From: Sepiola atlantica
Lineage: Eukaryota; Mollusca; Cephalopoda; Sepiida; Sepiolidae
NCBI GenBank assembly: GCA_963556195.1
Contig: CAUVYP010001208.1
Span: forward strand, 1,984,001 to 2,048,000
Length of the DNA stretch: 64,000 bases
Direction of reading: 5' to 3'
This document shows, in pieces, positions 23,226 through 36,440 of this stretch. The notes under the pieces are model-generated. The model ran no database searches and was not told the origin of the DNA. It was given only the letters and a program-made list of their open reading frames with translations. Made by a program: the position numbers and the translations under genes. Every line of letters begins with the position of its first letter. The stretch's first letter is position 1.

Positions 23226-26200
23226 TTAGCGCGTTTTAAAGTTGATATCGCTTTTGTCTAGAACTTGTACATTTATTCGAATTGTGCAACGAAACTTTGC
23301 AGACAGTCTCGAATAGGCTCTTTCTACTAAAGTACTAAGTTTCAGAAGTGCAGCTATTGTACTGCCGGAGATATGTTGATACAAACTGAATACGCAAAAC
23401 ATCAACAAAATTTAGCGCGTTTTAAAGTTGATATCGCTTTTGTTTATAACTTCCACATTTATTCGAATTGTGCAACGAAACTTTGCAGACAGTCGGGGAG
23501 ACACATTTCCTACTGAAGTACCAAGTTTCAGAAGTGCAGCTCTTGTACTGCCGGAGATATGTCGATACAAACTGAATACGCAAAACATCAACAAAATTTA
23601 GCGCGTTTTAAAGTTGATATCGCTTTTGTGTATAACTTCCACATTTATTCGAATTGTGCAACGAAACTTTGCAGACAGTCTCGAATAGGCCCTTTCTACT
23701 GAAGTACCAAGTTTCAGAAGTGCAGCTCTTGTACTGCCGGAGATATGTCGATACAAACTGAATACGCAAAACATCAACAAAATTTAGCGCGTTTTAAAGT
23801 TGATATCGCTTTTGTTTATAACTTCCACATTTATTCGAATTGTGCAACGAAACTTTGCAGACAGTCGTGGAGACACATGTTCTACTGAAGTACCAAGTTT
23901 CAGAAGTGCAGCTCTTGTACTATACGAGATATGTCGATACAAACTGAATACGCAAAACATCAACAAAATTTAGCGCGTTTTAAAGTTGATATCGCTTTTG
24001 TTTATAACTTCCACATTTATTCGAATTGTGCAACGAAACTTTGCAGACAGTCTCGAATAGGCCTTTTCAACCGAAGTACCAAGTTTCAGAAGTGCAGCTC
24101 TTGTACTGCCGGAGATATGTGGATACAAACTGAATACGCAAAACATCAACAAAATTTAGCGCGTTTTAAAGTTGATATCGCTTTTGTTTATAACTTCCAC
24201 ATTTATTCGAATTGTGCAACGAAACTTTGCAGACAGTCGCGGAGACACATTTTCTACTTAAGTACCAAGTTTCAGAAGTGCAGCTTATGTACTGCCGGAG
24301 ATATGTCGATACAAACTGAATACGCAAAACATCAACAAAATTTAGCGCGTTTTAAAGTTGATATCGCTTTTGTCTAGAACTTGTACATTTATTCGAATTG
24401 TGCAACGAAACTTTGCAGACAGTCTCGAATAGGCTCTTTCTACTAAAGTACCAAGTTTCAGAAGTGCAGCTATTGTACTGCCGGAGATATGTTGATACAA
24501 ACTGAATACGCAAAACATCAACAAAATTTAGCGCGTTTTAAAGTTGATATCGCTTTTGTTTATAACTTCCACATTTATTCGAATTGTGCAACGAAACTTT
24601 GCAGACAGTCGGGGAGACACATTTCCTACTGAAGTACCAAGTTTCAGAAGTGCAGCTCTTGTACTGCCGGAGATATGTCGATACAAACTGAATACGCAAA
24701 ACATCAACAAAATTTAGCGCGTTTTAAAGTTGATATCGCTTTTGTGTATAACTTCCACATTTATTCGAATTGTGCAACGAAACTTTGCAGACAGTCTCGA
24801 ATAGGCCCTTTCTACTGAAGTACCAAGTTTCAGAAGTGCAGCTCTTGTACTGCCGGAGATATGTCGATACAAACTGAATACGCAAAACATCAACAAAATT
24901 TAGCGCGTTTTAAAGTTGATATCGCTTTTGTTTATAACTTCCACATTTATTCGAATTGTGCAACGAAACTTTGCAGACAGTCGTGGAGACACATGTTCTA
25001 CTGAAGTACCAAGTTTCAGAAGTGCAGCTCTTGTACTATACGAGATATGTCGATACAAACTGAATACGCAAAACATCAACAAAATTTAGCGCGTTTTAAA
25101 GTTGATATCGCTTTTGTTTATAACTTCCACATTTATTCGAATTGTGCAACGAAACTTTGCAGACAGTCTCGAATAGGCCTTTTCAACCGAAGTACCAAGT
25201 TTCAGAAGTGCAGCTCTTGTACTGCCGGAGATATGTGGATACAAACTGAATACGCAAAACATCAACAAAATTTAGCGCGTTTTAAAGTTGATATCGCTTT
25301 TGTTTATAACTTCCACATTTATTCGAATTGTGCAACGAAACTTTGCAGACAGTCGGGGAGACACATTTCCTACTGAAGTACCAAGTTTCAGAAGTGCAGC
25401 TCTTGTACTGCCGGAGATATGTCGATACAAACTGAATACGCAAAACATCAACAAAATTTAGCGCGTTTTAAAGTTGATATCGCTTTTGTGTATAACTTCC
25501 ACATTTATTCGAATTGTGCAACGAAACTTTGCAGACAGTCTCGAATAGGCCCTTTCTACTGAAGTACCAAGTTTCAGAAGTGCAGCTCTTGTACTGCCGG
25601 AGATATGTCGATACAAACTGAATACGCAAAACATCAACAAAATTTAGCGCGTTTTAAAGTTGATATCGCTTTTGTTTATAACTTCCACATTTATTCGAAT
25701 TGTGCAACGAAACTTTGCAGACAGTCGTGGAGACACATGTTCTACTGAAGTACCAAGTTTCAGAAGTGCAGCTCTTGTACTATACGAGATATGTCGATAC
25801 AAACTGAATACGCAAAACATCAACAAAATTTAGCGCGTTTTAAAGTTGATATCGCTTTTGTTTATAACTTCCACATTTATTCGAATTGTGCAACGAAACT
25901 TTGCAGACAGTCTCGAATAGGCCTTTTCAACCGAAGTACCAAGTTTCAGAAGTGCAGCTCTTGTACTGCCGGAGATATGTGGATACAAACTGAATACGCA
26001 AAACATCAACAAAATTTAGCGCGTTTTAAAGTTGATATCGCTTTTGTTTATAACTTCCACATTTATTCGAATTGTGCAACGAAACTTTGCAGACAGTCGC
26101 GGAGACACATTTTCTACTTAAGTACCAAGTTTCAGAAGTGCAGCTTATGTACTGCCGGAGATATGTCGATACAAACTGAATACGCAAAACATCAACAAAA

Positions 26201-27131
26201 TTTAGCGCGTTTTAAAGTTGATATCGCTTTTGTCTAGAACTTGTACATTTATTCGAATTGTGCAACGAAACTTTGCAGACAGTCTCGAATAGGCTCTTTC
26301 TACTAAAGTACCAAGTTTCAGAAGTGCAGCTATTGTACTGCCGGAGATATGTTGATACAAACTGAATACGCAAAACATCAACAAAATTTAGCGCGTTTTA
26401 AAGTTGATATCGCTTTTGTTTATAACTTCCACATTTATTCGAATTGTGCAACGAAACTTTGCAGACAGTCGGGGAGACACATTTCCTACTGAAGTACCAA
26501 GTTTCAGAAGTGCAGCTCTTGTACTGCCGGAGATATGTCGATACAAACTGAATACGCAAAACATCAACAAAATTTAGCGCGTTTTAAAGTTGATATCGCT
26601 TTTGTGTATAACTTCCACATTTATTCGAATTGTGCAACGAAACTTTGCAGACAGTCTCGAATAGGCCATTTCTACTGAAGTACCAAGTTTCAGAAGTGCA
26701 GCTCTTGTACTGCCGGAGATATGTCGATACAAACTGAATACGCAAAACATCAACAAAATTTAGCGCGTTTTAAAGTTGATATCGCTTTTGTTTATAACTT
26801 CCACATTTATTCGAATTGTGCAACGAAACTTTGCAGACAGTCGTGGAGACACATGTTCTACTGAAGTACCAAGTTTCAGAAGTGCAGCTCTTGTACTATA
26901 CGAGATATGTCGATACAAACTGAATACGCAAAACATCAACAAAATTTAGCGCGTTTTAAAGTTGATATCGCTTTTGTTTATAACTTCCACATTTATTCGA
27001 ATTGTGCAACGAAACTTTGCAGACAGTCTCGAATAGGCCTTTTCAACCGAAGTACCAAGTTTCAGAAGTGCAGCTCTTGTACTGCCGGAGATATGTGGAT
27101 ACAAACTGAATACGCAAAACATCAACAAAAT
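23226..27131 (+). repeat. 6-monomer HOR array (1116-bp period)
   Basis: Six monomer types recur in order: 1 = tctagaacttgtac, 2 = gggg type B, 3 = gtgtataac type A, 4 = gtggagacacatgttc with tactatacg, 5 = ccttttcaaccg ending gtggatac, 6 = cttaagtacc type B. The order read is 1-2-3-4-5-6, 1-2-3-4-5, 2-3-4-5-6, 1-2-3-4-5. At 25272 monomer 5 passes directly to 2, so 6 and 1 are missing. Monomer 1 copies (23226, 24342, 26202) carry an XbaI site TCTAGA that I saw nowhere else. Confidence 0.92.
23257..23262. other. TCTAGA variant marking one HOR monomer
   Basis: In place of gtttataacttccac this monomer reads gtctagaacttgtac, creating an XbaI site. Further copies are at 24373-24378 and 26233-26238, spaced by 1116 and 1860 bp. 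It is a convenient single-copy-per-unit tag for the 6-mer HOR. Confidence 0.9.
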
Positions 27132-28806
27132 TTAGCGCGTTTTAAAGTTGATATCGCTTTTGTTTATAACTTCCACATTTATTCGAATTGTGCAACGAAA
27201 CTTTGCAGACAGTCGCGGAGACACATTTTCTACTGAAGTACCAAGTTTCAGAAGTGCAGCTCTTGTACTGCTGGAGATATATCGATACAAACTGAATACG
27301 CAAAACATCAACAAAATTTAGCGCGTTTTAAAGTTGATATCGCTTTAGTGTATAACTTCCACATTTATTCGAATTGTGCAACGAAACTTTGCAGACAGTC
27401 TCGAATAGGCTTTTTCTACTGAAGTACCAAGTTTCAGAAGTGCAGCTTTTGTACTGCCGGAGATATGTCGATACAAACTGAATACCCAAAACATCAACAA
27501 CATTTAGCGCGTTTTAAAGTTGATATCGCTTTTGTTTATAACTTCCACATTTATTCGAATTGTGCAACGAAACTTTGCAGACAGTCGCGGAGACATATTT
27601 TCTACTTAAGTACAAAGTTTCAGAAGTGCAGCTTATGTACTGCCGGAGATATTTCGATACAAACTGAATACGCAAAACATCAACAAAATTTAGCGCGTTT
27701 TAAAGTTGATATCGCTTTTGTGTATAACTTCCACATTTATTCGAATTGTGCAACGAAACTTTGCAGACAGTCTCGAATAGGCCTTTTCTACTGAAGTACC
27801 AAGTTTCAGAAGTGCAGCTCTTGTACTGCCGGAGATATGTCGATACAAACTGAATACGCAAAACATCAACAACATTATGCGCGTTTTAAAGTTGATATCG
27901 CTTTTGTTTATAACTTCCACATTTATTCGAATTGTGCAACGAAACTTTGCAGACAGTCTCGAATAGGCCCTTTCTACTGAAGTACTAAGTTTCAGAAGTG
28001 CAGCTTTTGTATTGCTCGAGATATGTCGATACAAACTGAATACGCAAAACATCAACAAAATTTAGCGCGTTTTAAAGTTGATATCGCTTTTGTTTATAAC
28101 TTCCACATTTATTCGAATTGTGCAACGAAACTTTGCAGACAGTCGCGGAGACACAGTTTGCTACTGAAGTACCAAGTTTCAGAAGTGCAGCTCTTGTACT
28201 GCCGGAGATATGTCGATAGAAACTGAATACGCAAAACATCAACAAAATTTAGCGCGTTTTAAAGTTGATATCGCTTTTGTTTATAACTTCCACATTTATT
28301 CGAATTGTGCAACGAAACTTTGCAGACAGTCTCGAATGGGCCTTTTCTACTGAAGTACCAAGTTTCAGAAGTGCAGCTCTTGTACTGCCGGAGATATGTC
28401 GATACAAACTGAATACGCAAAACATCAACAAAATTTAGCGCGTTTTAAAGTTGATATCGCTTTTGTTTATAACTTCCACATTTATTCGAATTGTGCAACG
28501 AAACTTTGCAGACAGTCGCGGAGACACATTTTCTACTGAAGTACCAAGTTTCAGAAGTGCAGCTCTTGTACTGCCGGAGATATGTCGATACAAACTGAAT
28601 ACGCAAAACATCAACAAAATTTAGCGCGTTTTAAAGTTGATATCGCTTTTGTTTATAACTTCCACATTTATTCGAATTGTGCAACGAAACTTTGCAGACA
28701 GTCTCGAATAGGCCCTTTCTACGGAAGTACCAAGTTTCAGAAGTGCAGTTCTTGTACTGCCGGAGATATGTCGATACAAACTGAATACGCAAAACATTAA
28801 CAAAAT
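27132..28806 (+). repeat. Nine monomers, forerunner of the 8-monomer module
   Basis: Starts with a type B monomer ending atatatcgatac, then gctttagtgtataac, and continues through cattttctacttaag-type B, two type A monomers and the +1 monomer. Up to about 28248 it matches 29179-30295 at offset 2047 (11 monomers + 1). It then holds an aatgggcc type A, a plain type B and a ggccctttctacgg type A monomer before the module at 28807. A cattaacaaa change is at 28796. Confidence 0.8.
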
Positions 28807-30295
28807 TTAGCGCGTTTTTAAGTTGATATCGCTTTTGTTTATAACTTCCACATTTATTCGAATTGTGCAACGAAACTTTGCAGACAGTCGTGGAGACACA
28901 TGTTCTAGTGAAGTACCAAGTTTCAGAAGTGCAGCTCTTGTACTATACGAGATATGTCGATACAAACTGAATACGCAAAACATCAACAAAATTTAGCGCG
29001 TTTTAAAGTTGATATCGCTTTTGTTTATAACTTCCACATTTATTCGAATTGTGCAACGAAACTTTGCAGACAGTCTCGAATAGGCCTTTTCGACCGAAGT
29101 ACCAAGTTTCAGAAGTGCAGCTCTTGTACTGCCGGAGATATGTGGATACAAACTGAATACGCAAAACATCAACAAAATTTAGCGCGTTTTAAAGTTGATA
29201 TCGCTTTTGTTTATAACTTCCACATTTATTCGAATTGTGCAACGAAACTTTGCAGACAGTCGCGGAGACACATTTTCTACTGAAGTACCAAGTTTCAGAA
29301 GTCCAGCTCTTGTACTGCCGGAGATATATCGATACACACTGAATACGCAAAACATCAACAAAATTTAGCGCGTTTTAAAGTTGATATCGCTTTAGTGTAT
29401 AACTTCCACATTTATTCAAATTGTGCAACGAAACTTTGCAGACAGTCTCGAATAGGCTTTTTCTACTGAAGTACCAAGTTTCAGAAGTGCAGCTTTTGTA
29501 CTGCCGGAGATATGTCGATACAAACTGAATACGCAAAACATCAACAACATTTAGCGCGTTTTAAAGTTGATATCGCTTTTGTTTATAACTTCCACATTTA
29601 TTCGAATTGTGCAACGAAACTTTGCAGACAGTCGCCGAGACATATTTTCTACTTAAGTACAAAGTTTCAGAAGTGCAGCTTATGTACTGCCGGAGATATT
29701 TCGATACAAACTGAATACGCAAAACATCAACAAAATTTAGCCCGTTTTAAAGTTGATATCGCTTTTGTGTATAACTTCCACATTTATTCGAATTGTGCAA
29801 CGAAACTTTGCAGACAGTCTCGAATAGGCCTTGTCTACTGAAGTACCAAGTTTCAGAAGTGCAGCTCTTGTACTGCCGGAGATATGTCGATACAAACTGA
29901 ATACGCAAAACATCAACAACATTATGCGCGTTTTAAAGTTGATATCGCTTTTGTTTATAACTTCCACATTTATTCGAATTGTGCAACGAAACTTTGCAGA
30001 CAGTCTCGAATAGGCCCTTTCTACTGAAGTACTAAGTTTCAGAAGTGCAGCTTTTGTATTGCTGGAGATATGTCGATACAAACTGAATACGCAAAACATC
30101 AACAAAATTTAGCGCGTTTTAAAGTTGATATCGCTTTTGTGTATAACTTCCACATTTATTCGAATTGTGCAACGAAACTTTGCAGACAGTCGCGGAGACA
30201 CAGTTTGCTACTGAAGTACCAAGTTTCAGAAGTGCAGCTCTTGTACTGCCGGAGATATGTCGATAGAAACTGAATACGCAAAACATCAACAAAAT
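28807..30295 (+). repeat. 8-monomer module (1489 bp), copy 1
   Basis: The order is gtggagacacatgttc with tactatacg, ccttttc(g)accg ending gtggatac, a type B ending atatcgatacacac, gctttagtgtataac with caaattgtg, a catattttctacttaag type B, a ccttgtctac type A, a second type A after cattatgcgcg, and the +1 monomer. The same order is at 34392-35880 (offset 5585) and 39969-41457 (offset 11162, with a different last monomer). The first three monomers also recur at 45740 and 51510. Confidence 0.87.
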
Positions 30296-31224
30296 TTAGC
30301 GCGTTTTAAAGTTGATATCGCTTTTGTTTATAACTTCCACATTTATTCGAATTGTGCAACGAAACTTTGCAGACAGTCTCGAATAGGCCTTTTCGACCGA
30401 AGTACCAAGTTTCAGAAGTGCAGCTCTTGTACTGCCGGAGATATGTGGATACAAACTGAATACGCAAAACATCAACAAAATTTAGCGCGTTTTAAAGTTG
30501 ATATCGCTTTTGTTTATAACTTCCACATTTATTCGAATTGTGCAACGAAACTTTGCAGACAGTCGCGGAGACACATTTTCTACTGAAGTACCAAGTTTCA
30601 GAAGTCCAGCTCTTGTACTGCCGGAGATATATCGATACACACTGAATACGCAAAACATCAACAAAATTTAGCGCGTTTTAAAGTTGATATCGCTTTAGTG
30701 TATAACTTCCACATTTATTCAAATTGTGCAACGAAACTTTGCAGACAGTCTCGAATAGGCTTTTTCTACTGAAGTACCAAGTTTCAGAAGTGCAGCTTTT
30801 GTACTGCCGGAGATATGTCGATACAAACTGAATACGCAAAACATCAACAACATTTAGCGCGTTTTAAAGTTGATATCGCTTTTGTTTATAACTTCCACAT
30901 TTATTCGAATTGTGCAACGAAACTTTGCATACAGTCGCGGAGACACATTTTCCACTGAATACCAAGTTTCAGAAGTGCAGCTCTTGTACTGCCGGAGATA
31001 TGTCGATACAAACTGAATACGCAAAACATCAACAAAATTTAGCGCGTTTTAAAGTTGATATCGCTTTTGTGTATAACTTCCACATTTATTCGAATTGTGC
31101 AACGAAACTTTGCAGACAGTCTCGAATGGGGCGTTTCTACTGAAGTACCAAGTTTCAGAAGTGCAGCTTTTGTACTGCCGGAGATATGTCGATACAAACT
31201 GAATACGCAAAACATCAACAACAT
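30296..31224 (+). repeat. Partial module copy ending in a mosaic junction
   Basis: 30296-30850 repeats 28993-29550 at offset 1303, including the rare agtccagctc variant (near 29300 and 30603). Near 30930 the next monomer switches from that series to the catacagtcgcgg and ttttccactg sequence typical of 32902. It has lost 2 bp (actgaatacc at 30954-30963), and an aatggggcgtttc type A monomer follows. The combination reads as an exchange between two different HOR families. Confidence 0.8.
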
Positions 31225-33087
31225 TTAGCGCGTTTTAAAGTTGATATCGCTTTTGTTTATAACTTCCACATTTATTCGAATTGTGCAACGAAACTTTGCA
31301 GACAGTCGCGGAGACATATTTTCTACTTAAGTACAAAGTTTCAGAAGTGCAGCTTATGTACTGCCGGAGATATTTCGATACAAACTGAATACGCAAAACA
31401 TCAACAAAATTTAGCGCGTTTTAAAGTTGATATCGCTTTTGTGTATAACTTCCACATTTATTCGAATTGTGCAACGAAACTTTGCAGACAGTCTCGAATA
31501 GGCCTTTTCTACTGAAGTACCAAGTTTCAGAAGTGCAGCTCTTGTACTGCCGGAGATATGTCGATACAAACTGAATACGCAAAACATCAACAACATTATG
31601 CGCGTTTTAAAGTTGATATCGCTTTTGTTTATAACTTCCACATTTATTCGAATTGTGCAACGAAACTTTGCAGACAGTCTCAGATAGGCCTTTTCTACCG
31701 AAGTACCAAGTTTCAGAAGTGCAGCTCTTGTACTGCCGGAGATATGTGGATACAAACTGAATACGCAAAACATCAACAAAATTTAGCGCGTTTTAAAGTT
31801 GATATCGCTTTTGTTTATAACTTCCACATTTATTCGAATTGTGCAACGAAACTTTGCAGACAGTCGCGGAGACAGATTTTCTACTGAAGTACCAAGTTTC
31901 AGAAGTGCAGCTTATGTACTGCCGGAGATATTTCGATACAAACTGAATACGCAAAACATCAATAAAATTTAGCGCGTTTTAAAGTTGATATCGCTTTTGT
32001 GTATAACTTCCACATTTATTCGAATTGTGCAACGAAACTTTGCAGACAGTCTCGAATAGGCCTTGTCTACTGAAGTACCAAGTTTCAGAAGTGCAGCTCT
32101 TGTACTGCCGGAGATATGTCGATACAAACTGAATACGCAAAACATCAACAACATTATGCGCGTTTTAAAGTTGATATCGCTTTTGTTTATAACTTCCACA
32201 TTTATTCGAATTGTGCAACGAAACTTTGCAGACAGTCTCGAATAGGCCCTTTCTACTGAAGTACTAAGTTTCAGAAGTGCAGCTTTTGTATTGCTGGAGA
32301 TATGTCGATACAAACTGAATACGCAAAACATCAACAAAATTTAGCGCGTTTTAAAGTTGATATCGCTTTTGTGTATAACTTCCACATTTATTCGAATTGT
32401 GCAACGAAACTTTGCAGACAGTCGCGGAGACACAGTTTGCTACTGAAGTACCAAGTTTCAGAAGTGCAGCTCTTGTACTGCCGGAGATATGTCGATAGAA
32501 ACTGAATACGTAAAACATCAACAAAATTTAGCGCGTTTTAAAGTTGATATCGCTTTTGTTTATAACTTCCACATTTATTCGAATTGTGCAACGAAACTTT
32601 GCAGACAGTCTCGAATGGGCCTTTTCTACTGAAGTACCAAGTTTCAGAAGTGCAGCTCTTGTACTGCCGGAGATATGTCGATACAAACTGAATACGCAAA
32701 ACATCAACAAAATTTAGCGCGTTTTAAAGTTGATATCGCTTTTGTTTATAACTTCCACATTTATTCGAATTGTGCAACGAAACTTTGCAGACAGTCTCGA
32801 ATAGGCCCTTTCTACTGAAGTACCAAGTTTCAGAAGTGCAGCTTTTGTACTGCCGGAGATATGTCGATACAAACTGAATACGAAAAAACTCTCCCCAAAA
32901 TTTAGCGCGTTTTAAAGTTGATATTGCTTTTGTTTATAACTTCCACATTTATTCGAATTGTGCAACGAAACTTTGCATACAGTCGCGGAGACACATTTTC
33001 CACTGAAGTACCAAGTTTCAGAAGTGCAGCTCTTGTACTGCCGGAGATATGTCGATACAAACTGAATACGCAAAACATCAACAAAAT
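31225..33087 (+). repeat. Ten-monomer mosaic stretch
   Basis: 31225-31596 resembles 29551-29922. The monomer at 31597 is a hybrid with private tctcagatagg. 31969-32527 matches 29737-30295 at offset 2232. Then come an aatgggcc type A, a ggccctttc type A, an actctcccc junction (32889-32896) and a catacagtcgcgg monomer whose first palindrome reads GATATT near 32921. The parts are familiar but their order is found nowhere else in the window. Confidence 0.75.
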
Positions 33088-34577
33088 TTAGCGCGTTTTA
33101 AAGTTGATATCGCTTTTGTGTATAACTTCCACATTTATTCGAATTGTGCAACGAAACTTTGCAGACAGTCTCGAATGGGGCGTTTCTACTGAAGTACTAA
33201 GTTTCAGAAGTGCAGCTCTTGTACTGCCGGAGATATGTCGATACAAACTGAATACGCAAAACATCAACAAAATTTAGCGCGTTGTAAAGTGGATATCGCT
33301 TTTGTTTATAACTTCCACATTTATTCGAATTGTGATACGAAACTTTGCAGACAGTCGCGGAGACACATTTTCTACTAAAGTACCAAGTTTCAGAAGTGCA
33401 GCTCTTGTACTGCCGGAGATATGTCGATACAAACTGAATACGCAAAACATCAACAAAATTTAGCGCGTTTTAAAGTTGATATCGCTTTTGTGTATAACTT
33501 ACTACATTTATTCAGATTGTGCAACGAAACTTTGCAGACAGTCTCGAATGGGGCGTTTCTACTGAAGTACCAAGTTTCAGAAGTGCAGCTCTTGTACTGC
33601 CGGAGATATGTCGATACAAACTGAATACGCAAAACATCAACAAAATTTAGCGCGTTTTAAAGTTGATATCGCTTTTGTTTATAACTTCCACATTTATTCG
33701 AATTGTGCAACGAAACTTTGCAGACAGTCGTGGAGACACATGTTCTACTGAAGTACCAAGTTTCAGAAGTGCAGCTCTTGTACTATACGAGATATGTCGA
33801 TACAAACTGAATACGCAAAACATCAACAAAATTTAGCGCGTTTTAAAGTTGATATCGCTTTTGTTTATAACTTCCACATTTATTTGAATTGTGCAACGAA
33901 ACTTTGCAGACAGTCTCGAATGGGGCGTTTCTACTGAAGTACCAAGTTTCAGAAGTGCAGCTCTTGTACTGCCGGAGATATGTCGATACAAACTGAATAC
34001 GCAAAACATCAACAAAATTTAGCGCGTTGTAAAGTGGATATCGCTTTTGTTTATAACTTCCACATTTATTCGAATTGTGATACGAAACTTTGCAGACAGT
34101 CGCGGAGACACATTTTCTACTAAAGTACCAAGTTTCAGAAGTGCAGCTCTTGTACTGCCGGAGATATGTCGATACAAACTGAATACGCAAAACATCAACA
34201 AAATTTAGCGCGTTTTAAAGTTGATATCGCTTTTGTGTATAACTTTCTACATTTATTCGAATTGTGCAACGAAACTTTGCAGACAGTCTCGAATGGGGCG
34301 TTTCTACTGAAGTACCAAGTTTCAGAAGTGCAGCTCTTGTACTGCCGGAGATATGTCGATACAAACTGAATACGCAAAACATCAACAAAATTTAGCGCGT
34401 TTTAAAGTTGATATCGCTTTTGTTTATAACTTCCACATTTATTCGAATTGTGCAACGAAACTTTGCAGACAGTCGTGGAGACACATGTTCTACTGAAGTA
34501 CCAAGTTTCAGAAGTGCAGCTCTTGTACTATACGAGATATGTCGATACAAACTGAATACGCAAAACATCAACAAAAT
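33088..34577 (+). repeat. 745-bp 4-monomer tandem pair, locus 1
   Basis: Two copies (33088-33832 and 33833-34577) of one set: an aatggggcgtttc type A; a gcgttgtaaagtggatatc type B with gtgatacg and ctaaagtacc; an aatggggcg monomer with an inserted base in the actttctacattt region; and the gtggagacacatgttc monomer. The first copy has cttactacatttattcag near 33498 where the second has ctttctacatttattcg. The last monomer also begins 8-monomer module copy 2. Confidence 0.87.
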
Positions 34578-35880
34578 TTAGCGCGTTTTAAAGTTGATAT
34601 CGCTTTTGTTTATAACTTCCACATTTATTCGAATTGTGCAACGAAACTTTGCAGACAGTCTCGAATAGGCCTTTTCTACCGAAGTACCAAGTTTCAGAAG
34701 TGCAGCTCTTGTACTGCCGGAGATATGTGGATACAAACTGAATACGCAAAACATCAACAAAATTTAGCGCGTTTTAAAGTTGATATCGCTTTTGTTTATA
34801 ACTTCCACATTTATTCGAATTGTGCAACGAAACTTTGCAGACAGTCGCGGAGACAGATTTTCTACTGAAGTACCAAGTTTCAGAAGTGCAGCTCTTGTAC
34901 TGCCGGAGATATATCGATACACACTGAATACGCAAAACATCAACAAAATTTAGCGCGTTTTAAAGTTGATATCGCTTTAGTGTATAACTTCCACATTTAT
35001 TCAAATTGTGCAACGAAACTTTGCAGACAGTCTCGAATAGGCTTTTTCTACTGAAGTACCAAGTTTCAGAAGTGCAGCTTTTGTACTACCGGAGATATGT
35101 CGATACAAACTGAATACGCAAAACATCAACAACATTTAGCGCGTTTTAAAGTTGATATCGCTTTTGTTTATAACTTCCACATTTATTCGAATTGTGCAAC
35201 GAAACTTTGCAGACAGTCGCCGAGACATATTTTCTACTTAAGTACAAAGTTTCAGAAGTGCAGCTTATGTACTGCCGGAGGTATTTCGATACAAACTGAA
35301 TACGCAAAACATCAACAAAATTTAGCGCGTTTTAAAGTTGATATCGCTTTTGTGTATAACTTCCACATTTATTCGAATTGTGCAACGAAACTTTGCAGAC
35401 AGTCTCGAATAGGCCTTGTCTACTGAAGTACCAAGTTTCAGAAGTGCAGCTCTTGTACTGCCGGAGATATGTCGATACAAACTGAATACGCAAAACATCA
35501 ACAACATTATGCGCGTTTTAAAGTTGATATCGCTTTTGTTTATAACTTCCACATTTATTCGAATTGTGCAACGAAACTTTGCAGACAGTCTCGAATAGGC
35601 CCTTTCTACTGAAGTACTAAGTTTCAGAAGTGCAGCTTTTGTATTGCTGGAGATATGTCGATACAAACTGAATACGCAAAACATCAACAAAATTTAGCGC
35701 GTTTTAAAGTTGATATCGCTTTTGTGTATAACTTCCACATTTATTCGAATTGTGCAACGAAACTTTGCAGACAGTCGCGGAGACACAGTTTGCTACTGAA
35801 GTACCAAGTTTCAGAAGTGCAGCTCTTGTACTGCCGGAGATATGTCGATAGAAACTGAATACGCAAAACATCAACAAAAT
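34392..35880 (+). repeat. 8-monomer module (1489 bp), copy 2
   Basis: Repeats 28807-30295 at offset 5585 in the same monomer order. Visible differences are ccttttctaccg here for ccttttcgaccg, cagattttc near 34855 for cacattttc, tactaccgg near 35085 and gccggaggtatttcg near 35275. The agtccagctc variant of copy 1 is absent. Confidence 0.87.
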
Positions 35881-36440
35881 TTAGCGCGTTTTAAAGTTGA
35901 TATCGCTTTTGTTTATAACTTCCACATTTATTCGAATTGTGCAACGAAACTTTGCAGACAGTCTCGAATGGGCCTTTCCTACTGAAGTACCAAGTTTCAG
36001 AAGTGCAGCTCTTGTACTGCCGGAGATATGTCGATACAAACTGAATACGCAAAACATCAACAAAATTTAGCGCGTTTTAAAGTTGATATCGCTTTTGTTT
36101 ATAACTTCCACATTTATTCGAATTGTGCAACGAAACTTTGCAGACAGTCTCGAATAGGCCCTTTCTACTGAAGTACCAAGTTTCAGAAGTGCAGCTTTTG
36201 TACTGCCGGAGATATGTCGATACAAACTGAATACGAAAAAACTCTCCCCAAAATTTAGCGCGTTTTAAAGTTGATATCGCTTTTGTTTATAACTTCCACA
36301 TTTATTCGAATTGTGCAACGAAACTTTGCAGACAGTCGCGGAGACACATATTCCACTGAAGTACCAAGTTTCAGAAGTGCAGCTCTTGTACTGCCGGAGA
36401 TATGTCGATACAAACTGAATACGCAAAACATCAACAAAAT
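35881..36440 (+). repeat. Three monomers with an actctcccc junction
   Basis: An aatgggcctttcc type A, a ggccctttc type A ending in tacgaaaaaactctcccc (core 36242-36249), and a type B with acatattccactg. The series corresponds to 32528-33087 and leads, as there, into a 4-monomer pair. Confidence 0.78.
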
